DNA of 64,000 nucleotides from Celoporthe dispersa (GCA_016584495.1 WAID01000015.1:806501-870500), one strand, 5' to 3'; positions 22,061 to 34,318 are shown, counted from the stretch's first letter. The notes: generated by a model from the letters alone, not told the origin. Made by a program: numbers and translations.

Positions 22061-22631
22061 ATGGCTATGCCCTCGATCCTGAGAGCTAGGGCTCCCCGTG
22101 CCCTGGCAGCAGGCCGGTGCCTGGCCTCGAGCCGTCATCACGCGTAGGTGTCTCCCATGGTCCCAATTGGACCCCCCCTCCATCGTTCGCGCCGCTTCAG
22201 ACCACATCCTGACCCAAAAGCTCTTCTCTTCCTGCAGCCGCCTGCTGTCCACCACCGCTGCCCGCCATGCCGCCGACGACAAGCTCAACAAGGTCTCCTC
22301 CTCCATCACACAGCCCAAGTCCCAGGGCGCCTCGCAGGCCATGCTCTACGCCACCGGCCTGACCGAGGAGGACATGAACAAAGCCCAGGTTGGGATCTCG
22401 TCCGTCTGGTACGAGGGCAACCCTTGCAACATGCACCTGATGGACCTGTCCGCGCTGGTCAAGGAGTCCGTCGCCAAGGCCAACCTCGTGCCGTACCGCT
22501 TCAACACCGTGGGCGTGTCGGACGGCATCAGCATGGGCACCACCGGCATGCGCTACTCGCTGCAGAGCCGAGAGATCATCGCGGACAGCATCGAGACGGT
22601 GATGCAGGGCCAGTGGTACGACGGAAACGTG

Positions 22632-22664
<33 letters not shown>

Positions 22665-23981
22665 GTGCTGATGGCCATGGGGCGCGTCAACAGGCCCAGC
22701 ATCATGGTGTACGGCGGGAGCATCAAGCCGGGCTGCTCCAAGTTCGGCGGCGGGGCCCTGGACATCGTCTCGGCCTTCCAGGCGTACGGGCAGTACATCA
22801 CGGGCCAGATCACCGAGGAGCAGCGCTTCGACATCATCCGCAACGCCTGCCCCGGCGCCGGCGCGTGTGGTGGCATGTACACGGCCAACACCATGGGCAG
22901 CTCGGCCGAGATGCTCGGCATGACCCTCCCCGGCAGCAGCAGCTTCCCCGCCGTGAGCCCCGAGAAGAAGGCCGAGTGCGCCGCCGTGGGCCCCGCCATG
23001 AGGCACCTGCTGAAGGAGGACATCCGCCCCCGCGACATCATGACCCGCCAGGCCTTCGAGAACGCCATGGTGCTCATCAGCATCCTGGGCGGCAGCACCA
23101 ACGCCGTGCTGCACCTGATCCCCATCGCCGAGGCCGTGGGCGTCAAGCTCACCATCGACGACTTCCAGGCCGTCTCGGACCGGACCCCGCTGCTGGCCGA
23201 CCTCAAGCCGTCGGGCAAGTACGTCTTCGAGGACCTGTTCAACGTGGGCGGCATCCCCGCCCTCATGAAGTTCCTGCTCAGGGAGGGCCTCATCGACGGC
23301 TCCGGCATGACCGTCACCGGCAAGACCATGAAGGAGAACCTCGAGCAGTTCAGGGACTTCCCCGCGGACCAGCCCATCATCCGCCCGCTCAGCAACCCCA
23401 TCAAGCCCACGGGCCACATCCAGATCCTGCGCGGGTCCCTGGCCCCCGGCGGCTCCGTGGCCAAGATCACCGGCAAGGAGGGCCTGGTGTTCGAGGGCAA
23501 GGCCAAGGTCTACGACGCCGAGGACCTCTTCATCACGGCGCTGGAGCGCGGCGAGATCAAGAAGGGCGAGAAGACGGTCGTCATCATCCGGTACGAGGGC
23601 CCCAAGGGCGGGCCCGGCATGCCCGAGATGCTGAAGCCCAGCTCCGCCATCATGGGCGCCGGCCTGGGCCAGGACGTCGCCCTGCTGACCGACGGCCGGT
23701 TCTCGGGCGGCAGCCACGGCTTCATCATCGGACATGTCGTGCCCGAGGCCATGGAGGGCGGCCCCATCGCCCTGGTGCAGGACGGCGATTCCATCCTGAT
23801 CGACGCCGAGAAGAGGGTGATTGACCTGCAGGTCCCGGACGAGGAGCTGCAGGCGAGGAAGAGCAGGTGGGTGAGGCCGCAGCCTAGGGTGCTGAGGGGC
23901 ACGCTGGCCAAGTACGCGTCGCTGGTGAGCGACGCGAGCAAGGGTTGTGTCACGGATGACAAGCTCCTGAGCATGTCGTGA
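22061..23981 (+). CDS. ILV3: Dihydroxyacid dehydratase, mitochondrial
   Basis: This enzyme dehydrates 2,3-dihydroxy-isovalerate and 2,3-dihydroxy-methylvalerate, the third common step of valine, isoleucine and leucine synthesis, using an Fe-S cluster in the mitochondrial matrix. Exon 1 is 22061-22143 and encodes the presequence (MAMPSILRARAPRALAAGR), followed by a 94-nt intron 22144-22237 (GTAGGT to TTCCTGCAG). Exon 2 is 22238-23981. The spliced protein is 608 aa. Family motifs include the cluster Cys in LPGCDKNMPG and in GACGGMYTANTM, the GGSTNAVLHL segment, and TDGRFSGGSHGF near the C terminus. Without splicing the first frame stops at 22141-22146, so the intron is required. Codon third positions are almost all G or C, which suggests high expression and explains long antisense shadow frames. 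Confidence 0.97.
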
Positions 23982-24378
23982 GCCGGGCGGGCAGGCGAGT
24001 GAGCGAGTGAGCGGTCTACGCGGTGACCAGGCGCATGTGCATGTAAATAGATACCAGGTAACTTTTGGGGCTAGAACACGGCGTAATGCAAAAGTGATTT
24101 TCAATCTGTACTCCAGAACAAAAAGCATGGGTGTCTTGTTGAGAACAGACTATTGAAACCCCGCCTCTACGTCTTCCCTCCCCCTCCTCTTTCGGAACAT
24201 ACTGAGAGATGAATGCAACCAAGGCGTGGGCCTAATCACCCCGTAGTAGATAATACCATATATCCCAGACCAGGTCAAATGAGCGCAGAGACACCAGACA
24301 CCCAAGCAATGCAGACAGACCAGCACCACCAACAAAGCACAGCCACCACCAACCCCTCTGTCCCGAGGCGCTACCACG
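23982..24378. other. Short convergent intergenic region
   Basis: This contains the 3'UTRs of the dehydratase and the leftward acyltransferase genes. Nothing further is seen. Confidence 0.4.
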
Positions 24379-25461
24379 TCACTTCTTCCTCCAGGCCTCC
24401 ACGAACTTCGCCTTGTCCTCGACCGTCAGGCCGACCCTCTTATTCCTGCCCAGCCGCGCGAGGTTCTCCGCCACCCTGTCCAGCACCCGCTGCTCCTCAA
24501 CGCTGACGCCGGCGCCGCCCTCGGCCCTCGCCCTTGCCGAGCCCCTCGCCTCGCGCCCGCTGGCCCCGCCCAGCCCGTCGACCATGCCCGCGGTATTGTA
24601 GATCGCATCGGCGATGCGGATCCTCATGACGTGCGTCGGGCGGCTCAGCAGCCTCCACAGGAAGCTCCACCAGGCGCCGGGCACCGGGGTGGTGATGTCG
24701 GGGGATGTGTAGCGGATGCTGACGGGGAAGATCTTGACGTCGCCGGGGACGGTGAGTAGGGAGGGGCTGAAGGGTAGGATGCCTAGGCCGTTGGTGGTGG
24801 CGCACTCGGGAAACACGGCGACGACGCGGCGGGGGTTGGCGGCGATGATCTCGGCGAGGGTGGTCAGGCCGTCGTGGGCGCCGGCGGAGGAGGACGGGGC
24901 GGGACGGAGCTGGGCAGGGCTGAGGGCGTGCCAGATGGCGCGGAACAGACCGACACGGGCGACACGGCGGGTGCCCGGGTAGCTGATGGTGAAGATGGGG
25001 TCGAAGACGGCGGCGAGGTAGACGGCGTCGACGGGGGAGGTGAAGCTGGCAGCGATGATAGAGGCGGGCGGGGCACCGGGCATGCGCTCGGGGGGCTGCT
25101 GGGAGAGGGAGCCGCGCTTGACGCCGTCGAGCTGTAGGTCACCCCAGATGATCCAGGGGATGCCGAGGAAGCCCCAGGTGAGAAGCTTCTGCAGCGCCTG
25201 GGGCAGGAAGGGGATGTTGGCGGCGAGGAGGAAGTAGAAGGCCGTGTAGAGGAGGAGCAGCGGGAGCCGGAAGGCGAAGAGGCCGACGTGGAGGAGCTTG
25301 GCGGCCGTCGAGGAGGACGACGCGTGCGGGATGAAGGGGGAGATGCCGGAGCCTGTATATGTGGTTGAGAGCGTCAGCAGGGGGGAGGGGGAACATAGAT
25401 CACATCTGAAGGGTCGGGGATCGGGCGTGCCTCTGTCACGGAATTGGGAGAACTTCTCCAT
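24379..25461 (-). CDS. Loa1/Vps66-like lysophosphatidic acid acyltransferase
   Basis: This is a membrane acyltransferase of the PlsC-like superfamily, probably in the ER or on lipid droplets, acylating lysophospholipid. The start chosen is the ATG of MEKFSQFRDRG at 25461; the open frame extends upstream only through a Lys/Glu-rich leader. A 51-nt intron at 25353-25403 (GTGATC to ATACAG) is likely. It is in frame and stop-free, so it could also be read through; removing it leaves 343 aa and joins FR to SGISPFIPHA. Two hydrophobic segments follow (LLHVGLFAFRLPLLLLYTAF and the FLGIPWII region). The acyltransferase block I reads SFTSPVDAVYL where classical enzymes have NHxSxxD, so the canonical His is absent. 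The substrate block reads FPECATTNGLGIL. Overall order and the MEKFSQFRDRG start fit the Vps66/Loa1 family. Confidence 0.8.
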   Translation of the reverse strand: MEKFSQFRDRGTPDPRPFRCDLCSPSPLLTLSTTYTGSGISPFIPHASSSSTAAKLLHVGLFAFRLPLLLLYTAFYFLLAANIPFLPQALQKLLTWGFLGIPWIIWGDLQLDGVKRGSLSQQPPERMPGAPPASIIAASFTSPVDAVYLAAVFDPIFTISYPGTRRVARVGLFRAIWHALSPAQLRPAPSSSAGAHDGLTTLAEIIAANPRRVVAVFPECATTNGLGILPFSPSLLTVPGDVKIFPVSIRYTSPDITTPVPGAWWSFLWRLLSRPTHVMRIRIADAIYNTAGMVDGLGGASGREARGSARARAEGGAGVSVEEQRVLDRVAENLARLGRNKRVGLTVEDKAKFVEAWRKK

Positions 25462-27297
25462 GGCCGGTCGGGTGATTTTTTTCTTCTTCTCTTCTTTCTT
25501 CTCTTTCCTTTTCTCTCTTTTGTTTTGCACCGGGTGGTGATTCTAGCAGGTCAAAGGATTCGTATCATCCGAGGAACATGAAGGGCGCATAGCAGCGCAG
25601 GTTCTCCAGGGAAGATACCAATCGATGTCGAGACGTCTGCTGGGAAAGTTGTGGTGCAGAGGGTGCGCAGGGCAGGTGAGAGGTTGCCGTCAGCGGACTG
25701 CGAAGGAGGACTGAGGTGTCATCATCATAATTTCTCCGTGCTTGAAAGAGGAAGAGTTATAGCTCACGGGCCCGAGAACCCACCCTGGGCCGTGTGGAGC
25801 TAAGATACTGACAGTAGCACTGTCTAGCATGTGAAAAAAAGGAAAGAAAAGAAAGAAAAAAAAAAAATTGGGCGCGTGTGCAGGGTTGCAGTTCCAGCTG
25901 TCAGTGCCACCTTATCCTGTGCTTAAGCCTATCACTGCCACTGGATAAGGTTTATACGGTGGTGTGCTATGCAGTTGACAGGTGATTTCGGTGCATAGAA
26001 GTGTATAGAGGGAGCTAGAAGAGTAGAAAGTCTCCGTGGTTTCCACCATCGGTACCTGCCTCGTCGCGATGACTTGCCCAGTCCTCCTTGTACGCTGACC
26101 ACCTTGAAGTGTATATGAGTGTGTAGGGAACAAATCGACCCACGGCCCGGACTGACGTTACATCTGGACATGACACAGACGGCGACACGGACAAGAGCAT
26201 ACAACATCCCCCAAATTCTTGACTCGATATCAAGAAGGGTGTGCCTAGGCAGGTGGAACAGACGACATCCCACTTGAAACAATACCCAGGAGGGTACTGC
26301 GGTACAGCTACGGTCTGCCCAGCGTTGTCAAGGGTAGATCGTTCGATAACGTTGTTGTGAGGGACTCCAGACACTGCTGGGTCACCTTTTGAACAGGGAG
26401 CACTCGAAGCGATGCGTAAGCACCATTCTACATCTCTTATACTACGACGCATGAGGTATACGCTGTTGGCTCTTGTCGCTGCCGTGCTCGCCGCCGGAGG
26501 AGGGGAGATGGACAAAAGGCCGTTTGTGCGGGTGGGTGTGTGATATGAGGGGTCCTAGTACGCATGATCGTCCCCCAGCGGCCAGCCCAGCGGGCAGCAG
26601 ATTGGTCTGTTGAGGCATCGGCGATTAACTCGGGTGATACCATCTCGAGAATTGTGAGGCTGGGGTTTCTTGGGGGTTTGGACGATAGGAGCGTGGGTGG
26701 TTGATGTGAGTGGGGAGCTCGGACCAGCTGCTGCAGGTCCAAGGATCCACATACTGTAGGCTCTTCTTCCTGTTAGCGGGGTTGACACACCCCCCTCCCC
26801 CCCTGGAGTCCCGAATTCGTACTGCGCACAGCTACCTTGGCACCCTGGTACCGCTGTATAGCGCTGATGGTGCTGTGGTACATCCAGTAGCCAGCGGCAC
26901 ACACAGGCTACCCATCCTCTGCAGGACGCAGCGCCATTGGTAGAGCGCTCGCATGGTTGCCCGCGCAACGCCTCAGTAAATAACGGTAATGCAGATCAAC
27001 GCCCGCACTTCCCAGCAATCCTGGTCACTACCTGCATCTGCACCAGCCACCTCCCACTGCGCGAACCGCCGTCCTACAACTGCGACCGCAGGTGAAAACG
27101 ACTCCACTCCGGTCATCAGACAGACAGACTGACTGACTGGCTTCGATGCTGCACCCTGATCCTTCCTCTGTTCCACTCTCTTCATATTCACCCTGTCTGC
27201 CTTCATAGCATCGCTTCCTGGAGCCTCGCTCCTCGCTTCAGTCTTCCTGTTCCATACCGTCCTGCCCCATCAACGTATTATCAACCACCGGTATACA
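25462..27297. other. Divergent intergenic region between the acyltransferase and kinesin genes
   Basis: This contains the promoters of both genes. Minus-strand frames around 26015-26515 and 26555-26968 are long but domain-free and start within low-complexity sequence. A short stretch near 26930-26965 resembles a tRNA A-box, but no B-box or acceptor stem follows. Confidence 0.4.
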
Positions 27298-30200
27298 ATG
27301 GACAACCACTCTGAGAATGCGGTACGTACCACAGACCCGGGTCCCCTCTGCTGAGGTTTAGCAACAACGACCTTCTCGCCTCCCCGTCGCCGCAGCCGCT
27401 GCTGACCTCTGCTGTTCATCCGCCTCTAGCCCTTTCGCGCGTCCCAGATGCGTCTTCCAGGAAGTCGGCTGCCCGCTCCCAACCCGAGGCCAGGGACTCT
27501 GACGGAGTTCACCGAGTCCCAGAGCAACGCCAGACCTCAGCCTTCAATGCTGCCACAGCCTGGGCTTAAGCGGCCCCAGTCGGGGAACGGTACGTCAACA
27601 AAGGCCTACCTCCACGTCCACCTGCAGCGCGCAGGCGCGCAGCCCCCTCAAGGAAGCCCTGCTGACGACTGGTCCTCAGCAGCGACGCAGCCTGACCCGA
27701 AACAAAGAAAAGACCCTCATGGAGAGGGCAGCCGAGTACCCGGACAAGCATACCGCGGCTCATGCGCCCGCAGCGCGCACCATCAACAAAGGCGTCTCAC
27801 TTGCGTCGCAGTCTGGGGTAAGTTGTCTAGCTGCGAGGCGGCATGACGCACGTTCTCTTTCATCATGTCTCTTTCATCGCAAGTTCGTGTCCCGATCGGA
27901 CAGATATTCGTGCGCTTGGTTCCCGCCTCAAAACCCTGCCGCAAGAATGCCGCTGGGTCCGGCCCAAGGATCCGAGCGGAGCTGTGCTCTTCTCTTCCTC
28001 CTCGAGACACTTCAGTGTACATTTTTGCGATGGGTTTCCGGCGTCTTTGGGCGCCTGATAGGACATGCCGCCTTCCAGATAATATGCGCCATGCGGATTT
28101 GGCAGATGAGCCGCAAATGCTTGCACCTGTCTCGGCACCAACTCTTGTGCTCGCTACCGCCGGCTCACCCGAGCTCGACGGGTTTGACATTGTCGAGGCT
28201 CGTGATCTGGACGGATTCAGCGACGCTATCGAGCTTACCTGTGGGGATGAAGAAGTCTGTGACGATCAGATGGGCCCTTTTGAGGCGCATCGGACGAGAG
28301 TTGAGACTGTCAGGTTGCTAACTACGGTTGTCTGCCCAGATCAAACAGCCGTCCACTACGACGTCCCTTTCTAGACACCATTCCTCCGCCTCGATGTCCT
28401 CCGTGTCCTCTCGCAACCCCGGCAGCTTCGCTCAGAGCGTCGGGTCCGGCATCGCCCGCTCTAGCTCAACGATTGCGCGGGCGCAGACGTCGATGTCCTT
28501 CCATCAGCCCCAGTCTCCGAATTCACGAAAACGCGCCAATACAGCTCGTGTCCGGCCCCAGACGTCCATGAACAGCCGCAATGCAGAGGAGGAGCCGGCA
28601 GCAGGAAAGCAGAACTGTATGATGCCGCCCCCAATTTTCGGTTCTTTACAAAACCCCAAACTCAGAAAGGCTGCGTCCGTACAATCAATGGGATGGCACG
28701 CCGGCTCAGCGCCCAAGAGGGATATCTCGATCAGCACTATGATGGGAAACCTGAGTCTCGACGACGAACGTGCGTACAAGAGAAATCAAGTGGTTTCAAC
28801 CAGAGAGAATCGTCTTCCTACTCCCACACCAATTTCTTTGCGTCCTCCAAGCAGGCAGATGGGCAACAACATCACTTTCAGGGACTCGCGCAGGAGAGAT
28901 GCCGTAGTGAAGTCAGCTCCGCGGCAAGAGGACTCTAGGGCCAGCAACGTTGCGACGCCCAAGACTGTTCACCCTACAGAAGTTGCCCAGCAGATGCTTG
29001 AAGACTTCGGGGAGTCTCTCCTGGCTTCTACTCGGAAGTACACGGAGTCTCCCACGAAATCTCCTTTCAAAGTACGTCCGTTCTTGACTAAGGATTCTAA
29101 CCTGCGTACCTTCACAGCTTGGGATATGGACGAACGCCTGATCGAGGTCGAAGCGCAGTTCAAGGCCATGAAAGAGGTAATGAACGTCTCTCTGAGCGAC
29201 AAGAAGGCCATGGAGGAAGTCATCGACATGGCGAAGACGAGAGGTAAGCCGTCATTGCACAGGTGGCTAGGATGCTCCTGCCTGGGCGTGGTCTGACATC
29301 CTGCAGCTAATGACCTCGAACGCGATCGAAACCGGCTGGACGAGAAGAATACGGCGCTGCAGGGTGAGCTTGATGACTTGAGACAGCAGACGGCGAAGTT
29401 GAGCCTGGAGCTGGACCAAGAGCGCAGGACCCACGAATACAAGCTCCAAGACCAGGCTCGGGACCATCGTGACGCACTTGACGAGCTCCGAAGATCGCTG
29501 ACTGATGAGAGGGAGTCCCTCGGCAAGCGACACCAAGAAGAGGTTGAAGCGTTGAAGAGGCACTACCGGGTCGAGCTGGAGGACGAAAGACACCAGACAT
29601 CGAGGGAACTCGAGGCGCTGAGGCTGAAGCTGGGATCTGAGCAGCAAGACCTGGCACAAGCTCTTAAGGACAAGGACCGAGAGATATCGGACATGCGCGG
29701 TGAGACTGATGCCCTACGGTCAGACCTGGATCGTGAGCGCACTCAGAAAGGTCACCTCCAGAGGCAGATCGACGACCTGATAGGCACCAACACTTCGCTC
29801 GAGGGCACCGTGCGGACGCTGCAGGCACAACTTCACTTCCTGGAATCAGACAGCAAGCAGCAGTCGGACGCGTTTGCCGAGATGGAAGCCAGGATGCAGG
29901 AAGCCTTGAGGACCGCAGAGGAGGCACGACAGAAGCTGATCAAGGAGGAGACCGAACGACGAGTGCTCTTCAACAAGTACCAGGAGTTGAAGGGCAACAT
30001 CCGAGTTATGTGCCGGGTCCGGCCTCTCCTCGAGAGCTCTGAGGTCTCTGCCGCGGATCTCGACTTCCCAGATGAGAAGACCTCCGCCCAGATCTCTGTC
30101 AAGGGGCCTGAGGAGAAGAACAGTCTTGGCAGGATCACTACCAAGACATTCCCCTTCGAGTTCGACCGTGTCTTCACCCCTCAGATTCAGAACGAGGAGA

Positions 30201-31095
30201 TCTTTGGAGAGATCTCCCAGCTGGTACAGAGCGCACTGGACGGATACAACGTGTGCATCTTTTGCTACGGCCAGACCGGGTCCGGCAAGACGTACACCAT
30301 GTCCTCGGCCGACGGCATGATCCCGCGCGCGACCAAGATGATCTACGAGACGGTGCACAAGCTGAGAGAGAAGTCCTGGACGTACACGATGGAGGGCAAC
30401 TTCATCGAGGTCTACAACGAGGAGCTCCATGATCTTTTGACATCTAACAAGGACCAGAAGAAGCTCGAGATCCGGCACGACGAGGTCCGCAAGACCACGA
30501 CCGTGCTCAACTGCAAGAGCGTCACTCTCGACTCTGAGGACACCGTCGAGATCATGCTCAATGAGGCCCAGAAGAACCGGTCAGTGGCCGCGACTAAATC
30601 CAACGAGCGTTCTTCCCGATCACACTCGGTCTTTACCCTCAAGTTGATCGGCGAGAACTCGGCGACCCATGAGCGCTGCGAGGGCACCCTGAACCTGGTT
30701 GATCTGGCTGGTTCTGAGCGTCTCAAGTCATCCGGTGCCGAAGGGGACCGTATGAAGGAGACGCAGAACATCAACACGAGCTTGAAGTCTCTCGGAGACG
30801 TGATCGAGGCCCTTGGCACTGGCCAGAAGCACATCCCATACCGCAACTCGAAGCTGACGTACCTGTTGAGGAACTCTCTGGGGGGCAATTCCAAGACGCT
30901 CATGTTTGTCATGGTCTCACCGCTAGAGGCCCATCTGAACGAGACACTGTCCAGCCTGAGGTTTGCGACGAAGGTGCGTCTTATCTGCCAACGCCCTCTT
31001 CTTTCTGCCCGACGAATATGACTGACTGTATGCAGGTCCATAACACACATATTGGCACGGCGAAGTCCACAAGAAAATCCAAGAGCGAGTCATGA
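27298..31095 (+). CDS. klpA: Kinesin-14 (KlpA/Kar3 type), minus-end-directed C-terminal motor
   Basis: This is a spindle motor of about 974 aa. Exons are 27298-27321, 27430-27589, about 27708-27817, 28340-29243, 29307-30973 and 31036-31095. The N terminus (MRLPGSRLPAPNPRPG) and the Ser/Arg/Pro-rich tail bind microtubules in this family. Residues about 395-628 are a heptad-rich coiled coil, and the motor follows at the C terminus (about 628-965). The neck reads KGNIRVMCRVRP, the P-loop GQTGSGKTYTM (about residue 722), switch I NERSSRSHSVF and switch II LVDLAGSE. The last exon encodes VHNTHIGTAKSTRKSKSES. Intron 3 (27818-28339) is 522 nt, far longer than the others, with a perfect GTAAGT donor and a CTAAC branch point before CCCAG. 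The second intron's acceptor is uncertain: the only in-frame choice I find is AAAG at 27707, after a CTGAC branch point. Confidence 0.92.
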
Positions 31096-32400
31096 TCTCT
31101 CAGAGGAGCGTTGCAAATGTCACAGGAATAGATGGGCGATTGAAATGTACAAAGGGGTAGACGAGGGCGACGGGCGTTGGAGATGATACCAAGAAAGTCA
31201 TGTCTTTTTCTAATACCTGGTCTCAGCTTTCTCACGTTGCACTGCGAGCATCTCGTCTTGCGTACAACACCAGGAACCGCATTATTACGTGGTGGAATCT
31301 GTTCACGTTGGAGTTGGAGGCCTTTGATGATGATGGATACTATGCAGTACACCGTCGTTTGGATTTGTTTGCGAGGCATGACTTATGACAAATAGACCAG
31401 TATATCGACCACCAAGGCTTGGTTTGAAACTCCGGGAGGGGTCAGTGTGGATAGGAAATAATCTGCGCCCTCGAGTTCAAGCGAGCTAGGCTGTGATGGA
31501 GGTCGCGAGTTTTGGGACGGGCAAGTCGTGCTGGAGTGCGTCTGTTCGGCTGAGCAGTGAGTGGTCAGGGCGAGCAGCGAGACGGACATGAGCCAGCGCT
31601 GGTCCGACAGCGAGCGACTTCTCGTGTAAATATACTGTTTTCCAATCCTCATGTCACATGAGTATGATTTAACTATTCGTCACTCACATCCTTGGTCATG
31701 CCTGAGTTCAAGATTGTCTTTGTTGCCCGTGTCAAGCAAGCATTCTCCGCTGGCGCGCATACGGGAGGGGCAGCTAGCTGGCTATGAAGCGACGTCCATC
31801 CCTTCGAAGCTCGCTTCAGGTGCCCAACGCCTGACCCTTTCCTTATGCCAGTCTCTTGGCTACGATGCTCTAGGATTGGGCTACGATATAGTGCAAGCGC
31901 TGTGATTAAGGAATTTGAAAACAGGTGTGATTTTGTGAAAGTCAAAGTGGCTGCTATATAATAAGTCGTTTGGATTCAGTGTGGACGCCAGACCCCAGAT
32001 TGATCCCTGTGTGCGATTTCCAACGTATTTACAAGGATAGGGATCTGAGGCCTGTGGGTGTCGGCTCAGCGGTACACCCTACTGTAAATAGCAGGGCCCC
32101 GGTATTGCTGTACCTTGCGCGCATCGCGTCACCTCAATAAAACACTTCGAAGCCTTGAGGGCTCTTGCCCTTTGATGTTGGCACTGTCTTTCCCGGAACA
32201 TATCCAAGTGCGCTCGTTACACTCTGCCCTGGTCTTGGTCTTGGAACTGGACTTTTCTTCCCATCATCATGCCCTCTTTTGACTGCTGAACAGTCCCTCT
32301 TACGGAGCAGAAGTTAACAACATCTCTTGTCCCCCATCCTTCCTCTTCTTCTCCTTCTTCCTCCTCCTCCACTACCATCACGCAACATTTGCTCTGCAGA
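31096..32400 (+). other. Intergenic region downstream of the kinesin gene
   Basis: This contains the kinesin 3'UTR and the promoter of the next gene. The last 100 bases before 32400 are pyrimidine-rich (CTTCTTCCTCCTCC), typical of a fungal leader. No gene is supported. Confidence 0.4.
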
Positions 32401-33425
32401 ATGCCCTCCATGCCTGATGGACAGGACAAGGGCCTGGCCAACTCCATCTGGGCCCGGACTCCGCTGAACACTGGTCGATCGCCGTACTACTTCAAGAGAT
32501 CGACTACGACTACCGTCCAAGTGTCTCACACCCAGACCTTTGCCGCACCTCCAGCAACGCCGTCGACGACGAAGACCAACGGAACCACGCCTGCCCACGA
32601 TGGACCGATGCCGAGCTCCCAGCTGCCTGGGCCCCCGAACGAGAACTGCCCGCATTCCGATCTCGAGTCCGCCTTCAGACGAGTCCCGACGCCCTGGGCT
32701 GAGCTGGCTCGCTACACGAAGATCGTACGGCGCCTGAAATGGAAGCTGCCCTTCCTGGCCCACGGCTATAATGCTGCTACCGACCAGACGTACACGGGCG
32801 AGCAGCGGGAGGAAGCAGAGCTGATGTTCAAGCTGGACTTCTTCGAATACTACATGCTGCTGGAGCGCGCCCTGGTGCACCTCCTGGGCGTCTTCGGCAT
32901 CAAGGTTACAGGGGGCTTTGGCGGTAAGCTTGGAGACGGCCCCAGCCACCACCGGCAGGGTGACCATCGCTTCCACGCCAATGTGCTCGAGGCCCTCGAT
33001 GACCCGAGAAACCCCTTGCACGAGGCTCTCGGCAGGAGTGACGTCCGCTCTGCGCTTACGCGGGCAAAGGAGCGTGGGTAGATCCTGTACACCGCAGCAG
33101 AGCGGCTGATGTACTGTAGCTAATGCGGACATGACATGCAGTGCGGAACCGTTGGAAGAATGCAGACGATCCAGATGCCGCGCTGGCCGCGAGGCTCACT
33201 GCTGGTGGCCGCGCCGCCCGGCCTCTCAAGGAGTACGATCTAGGGTCGATTCTAGACCTGATCTTTGCGGGCTTCGACCACGGTTTTCGCATCGCGGACC
33301 GGTACGTCGCCGAGGTGCAGGCGCTGGCTGCCCAGCGCGAGGTGAACGGCAGCGCAGATCCTGCCAGCGAGCAGGCAGAAGAGTGGGAGTTCATGACAGA
33401 TGCCATGGACTGGGAAGCGGTATAG
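32401..33425 (+). CDS. Conserved fungal protein of unknown function
   Basis: This encodes about 318 aa. Exon 1 is 32401-33073 and exon 2 is 33142-33425; the 68-nt intron (donor GTGGGT, acceptor CATGCAG) splices RAKE to LRNRWKNADD in frame. The open frame extends five codons upstream of 32401, but the first ATG there is MPSMPDGQDKG. Residues 1-90 are Ser/Thr/Pro-rich and probably disordered, with SIWARTPLNTGRSPYYF near the N terminus. From about residue 98 the protein is helical and ordered, with WAELARYTKIVRRLKWKLPF, the hydrophobic DFFEYYMLLERALVHLLGVF helix and a final acidic tail. There are no membrane segments or signal peptide. I do not recognise a named domain. It is codirectional with the kinesin gene, 1.3 kb downstream; any functional link is unproven. 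Confidence 0.72.
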
Positions 33426-34318
33426 ACGGCTCGCACGAACAACGGCAGGCGACGGCGACCCACTGGTAATCCGTTTTTTTTCTCTCTTTCTTTTCCTTTC
33501 TGGGCGTCACTGGAGTTTCTGGATGTTCTACATGGGTGCGGCATTCGCAATGACTTGGGTGTGGTAAGTAAGGAGGACTGACTTTCAGCACGAGTGATAC
33601 CCCCTAAAGCCGACAACGGCAGCATGTTTACACTTTTACACTTGAGACGGAGATAGATTCACCTAGAAATTATGTTTATGAGATCACAATATAAGTGTCT
33701 GTCCCTTGCCCCTTCGAAGAATCAACGCTTTGAGGGAGAAGGGAAAGGTGATTACTCGTGTGGATGTCTGCATTACAAATATGCAGCAGTCAGTTCCTCG
33801 GTTGTCCTCCATTTCCTATCGCACCGGTAGGGCATCATGAGTGTAGCCCTACAAACTGTTGGCATTGGAGTACGATCGATCTGGATTAGAAGGGGGCGGT
33901 GCTTGTGTACGAACACTTACTGATTGGGTAGCGTGGGGGTTTCTCACCTGTAGCTGGCCCTGTAACCTTGGAGATCCTAAGTTGCTAGGGTCTACCGGAT
34001 GCGTTGTGAGCCGGCGCAGGTGGCGTCTTTCAGATCCATTAGTTTGATCGCGGAACACGGGGCCCAGGGCCAGTGCCCAGGACCAGGGTGGTATCCTTAT
34101 ACTCAGCTTGCTACTACTCACAGCATGTATTTAGTGTTTACATGCCCTGACGTCTCTCCTCTCGACTCGATGGCCTCTCCAAGGAAGCTCTCCGCGCAGC
34201 CAGTCCCTTCTTGTTCGTTGCTCTCTCCTTCAAATCGGCAGCTCATCGCCATTTCAGGCCCAACGCTGCTGGACGTCTCGCGCTAGTCAGCACAGTGCCT
34301 CTATCTTTCCCGGCCATC
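33426..34318 (+). other. Intergenic region upstream of the P450 gene
   Basis: This is an AT-richer segment (33600-33800) followed by the presumed P450 promoter. No supported gene is present. Confidence 0.4.

Noticed and set aside
22197..24128. A 643-codon open frame antisense to dihydroxyacid dehydratase, and a 558-codon frame on the same strand as it
   Set aside because: Both are composition shadows of a gene with almost all third codon positions G or C. The sense frame carries the conserved family motifs, and the shadows are His/Gly/Ala/Arg-rich with no domain.
26930..26965. TGGTAGAGCGCTCGCATG, resembling a tRNA D-arm/A-box
   Set aside because: No anticodon arm, B-box (GGTTCGAATCC type) or acceptor stem follows at the right distance.
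26015..26968. Minus-strand frames of 137-166 codons
   Set aside because: There are no family features, they start in low-complexity sequence, and they lie where two divergent promoters are expected.
27865..28374. Possible separate exon or gene inside kinesin intron 3
   Set aside because: The flanking donor, branch point and acceptor are strong and the kinesin frame joins perfectly across them. Open frames on several strands are expected in this base composition.
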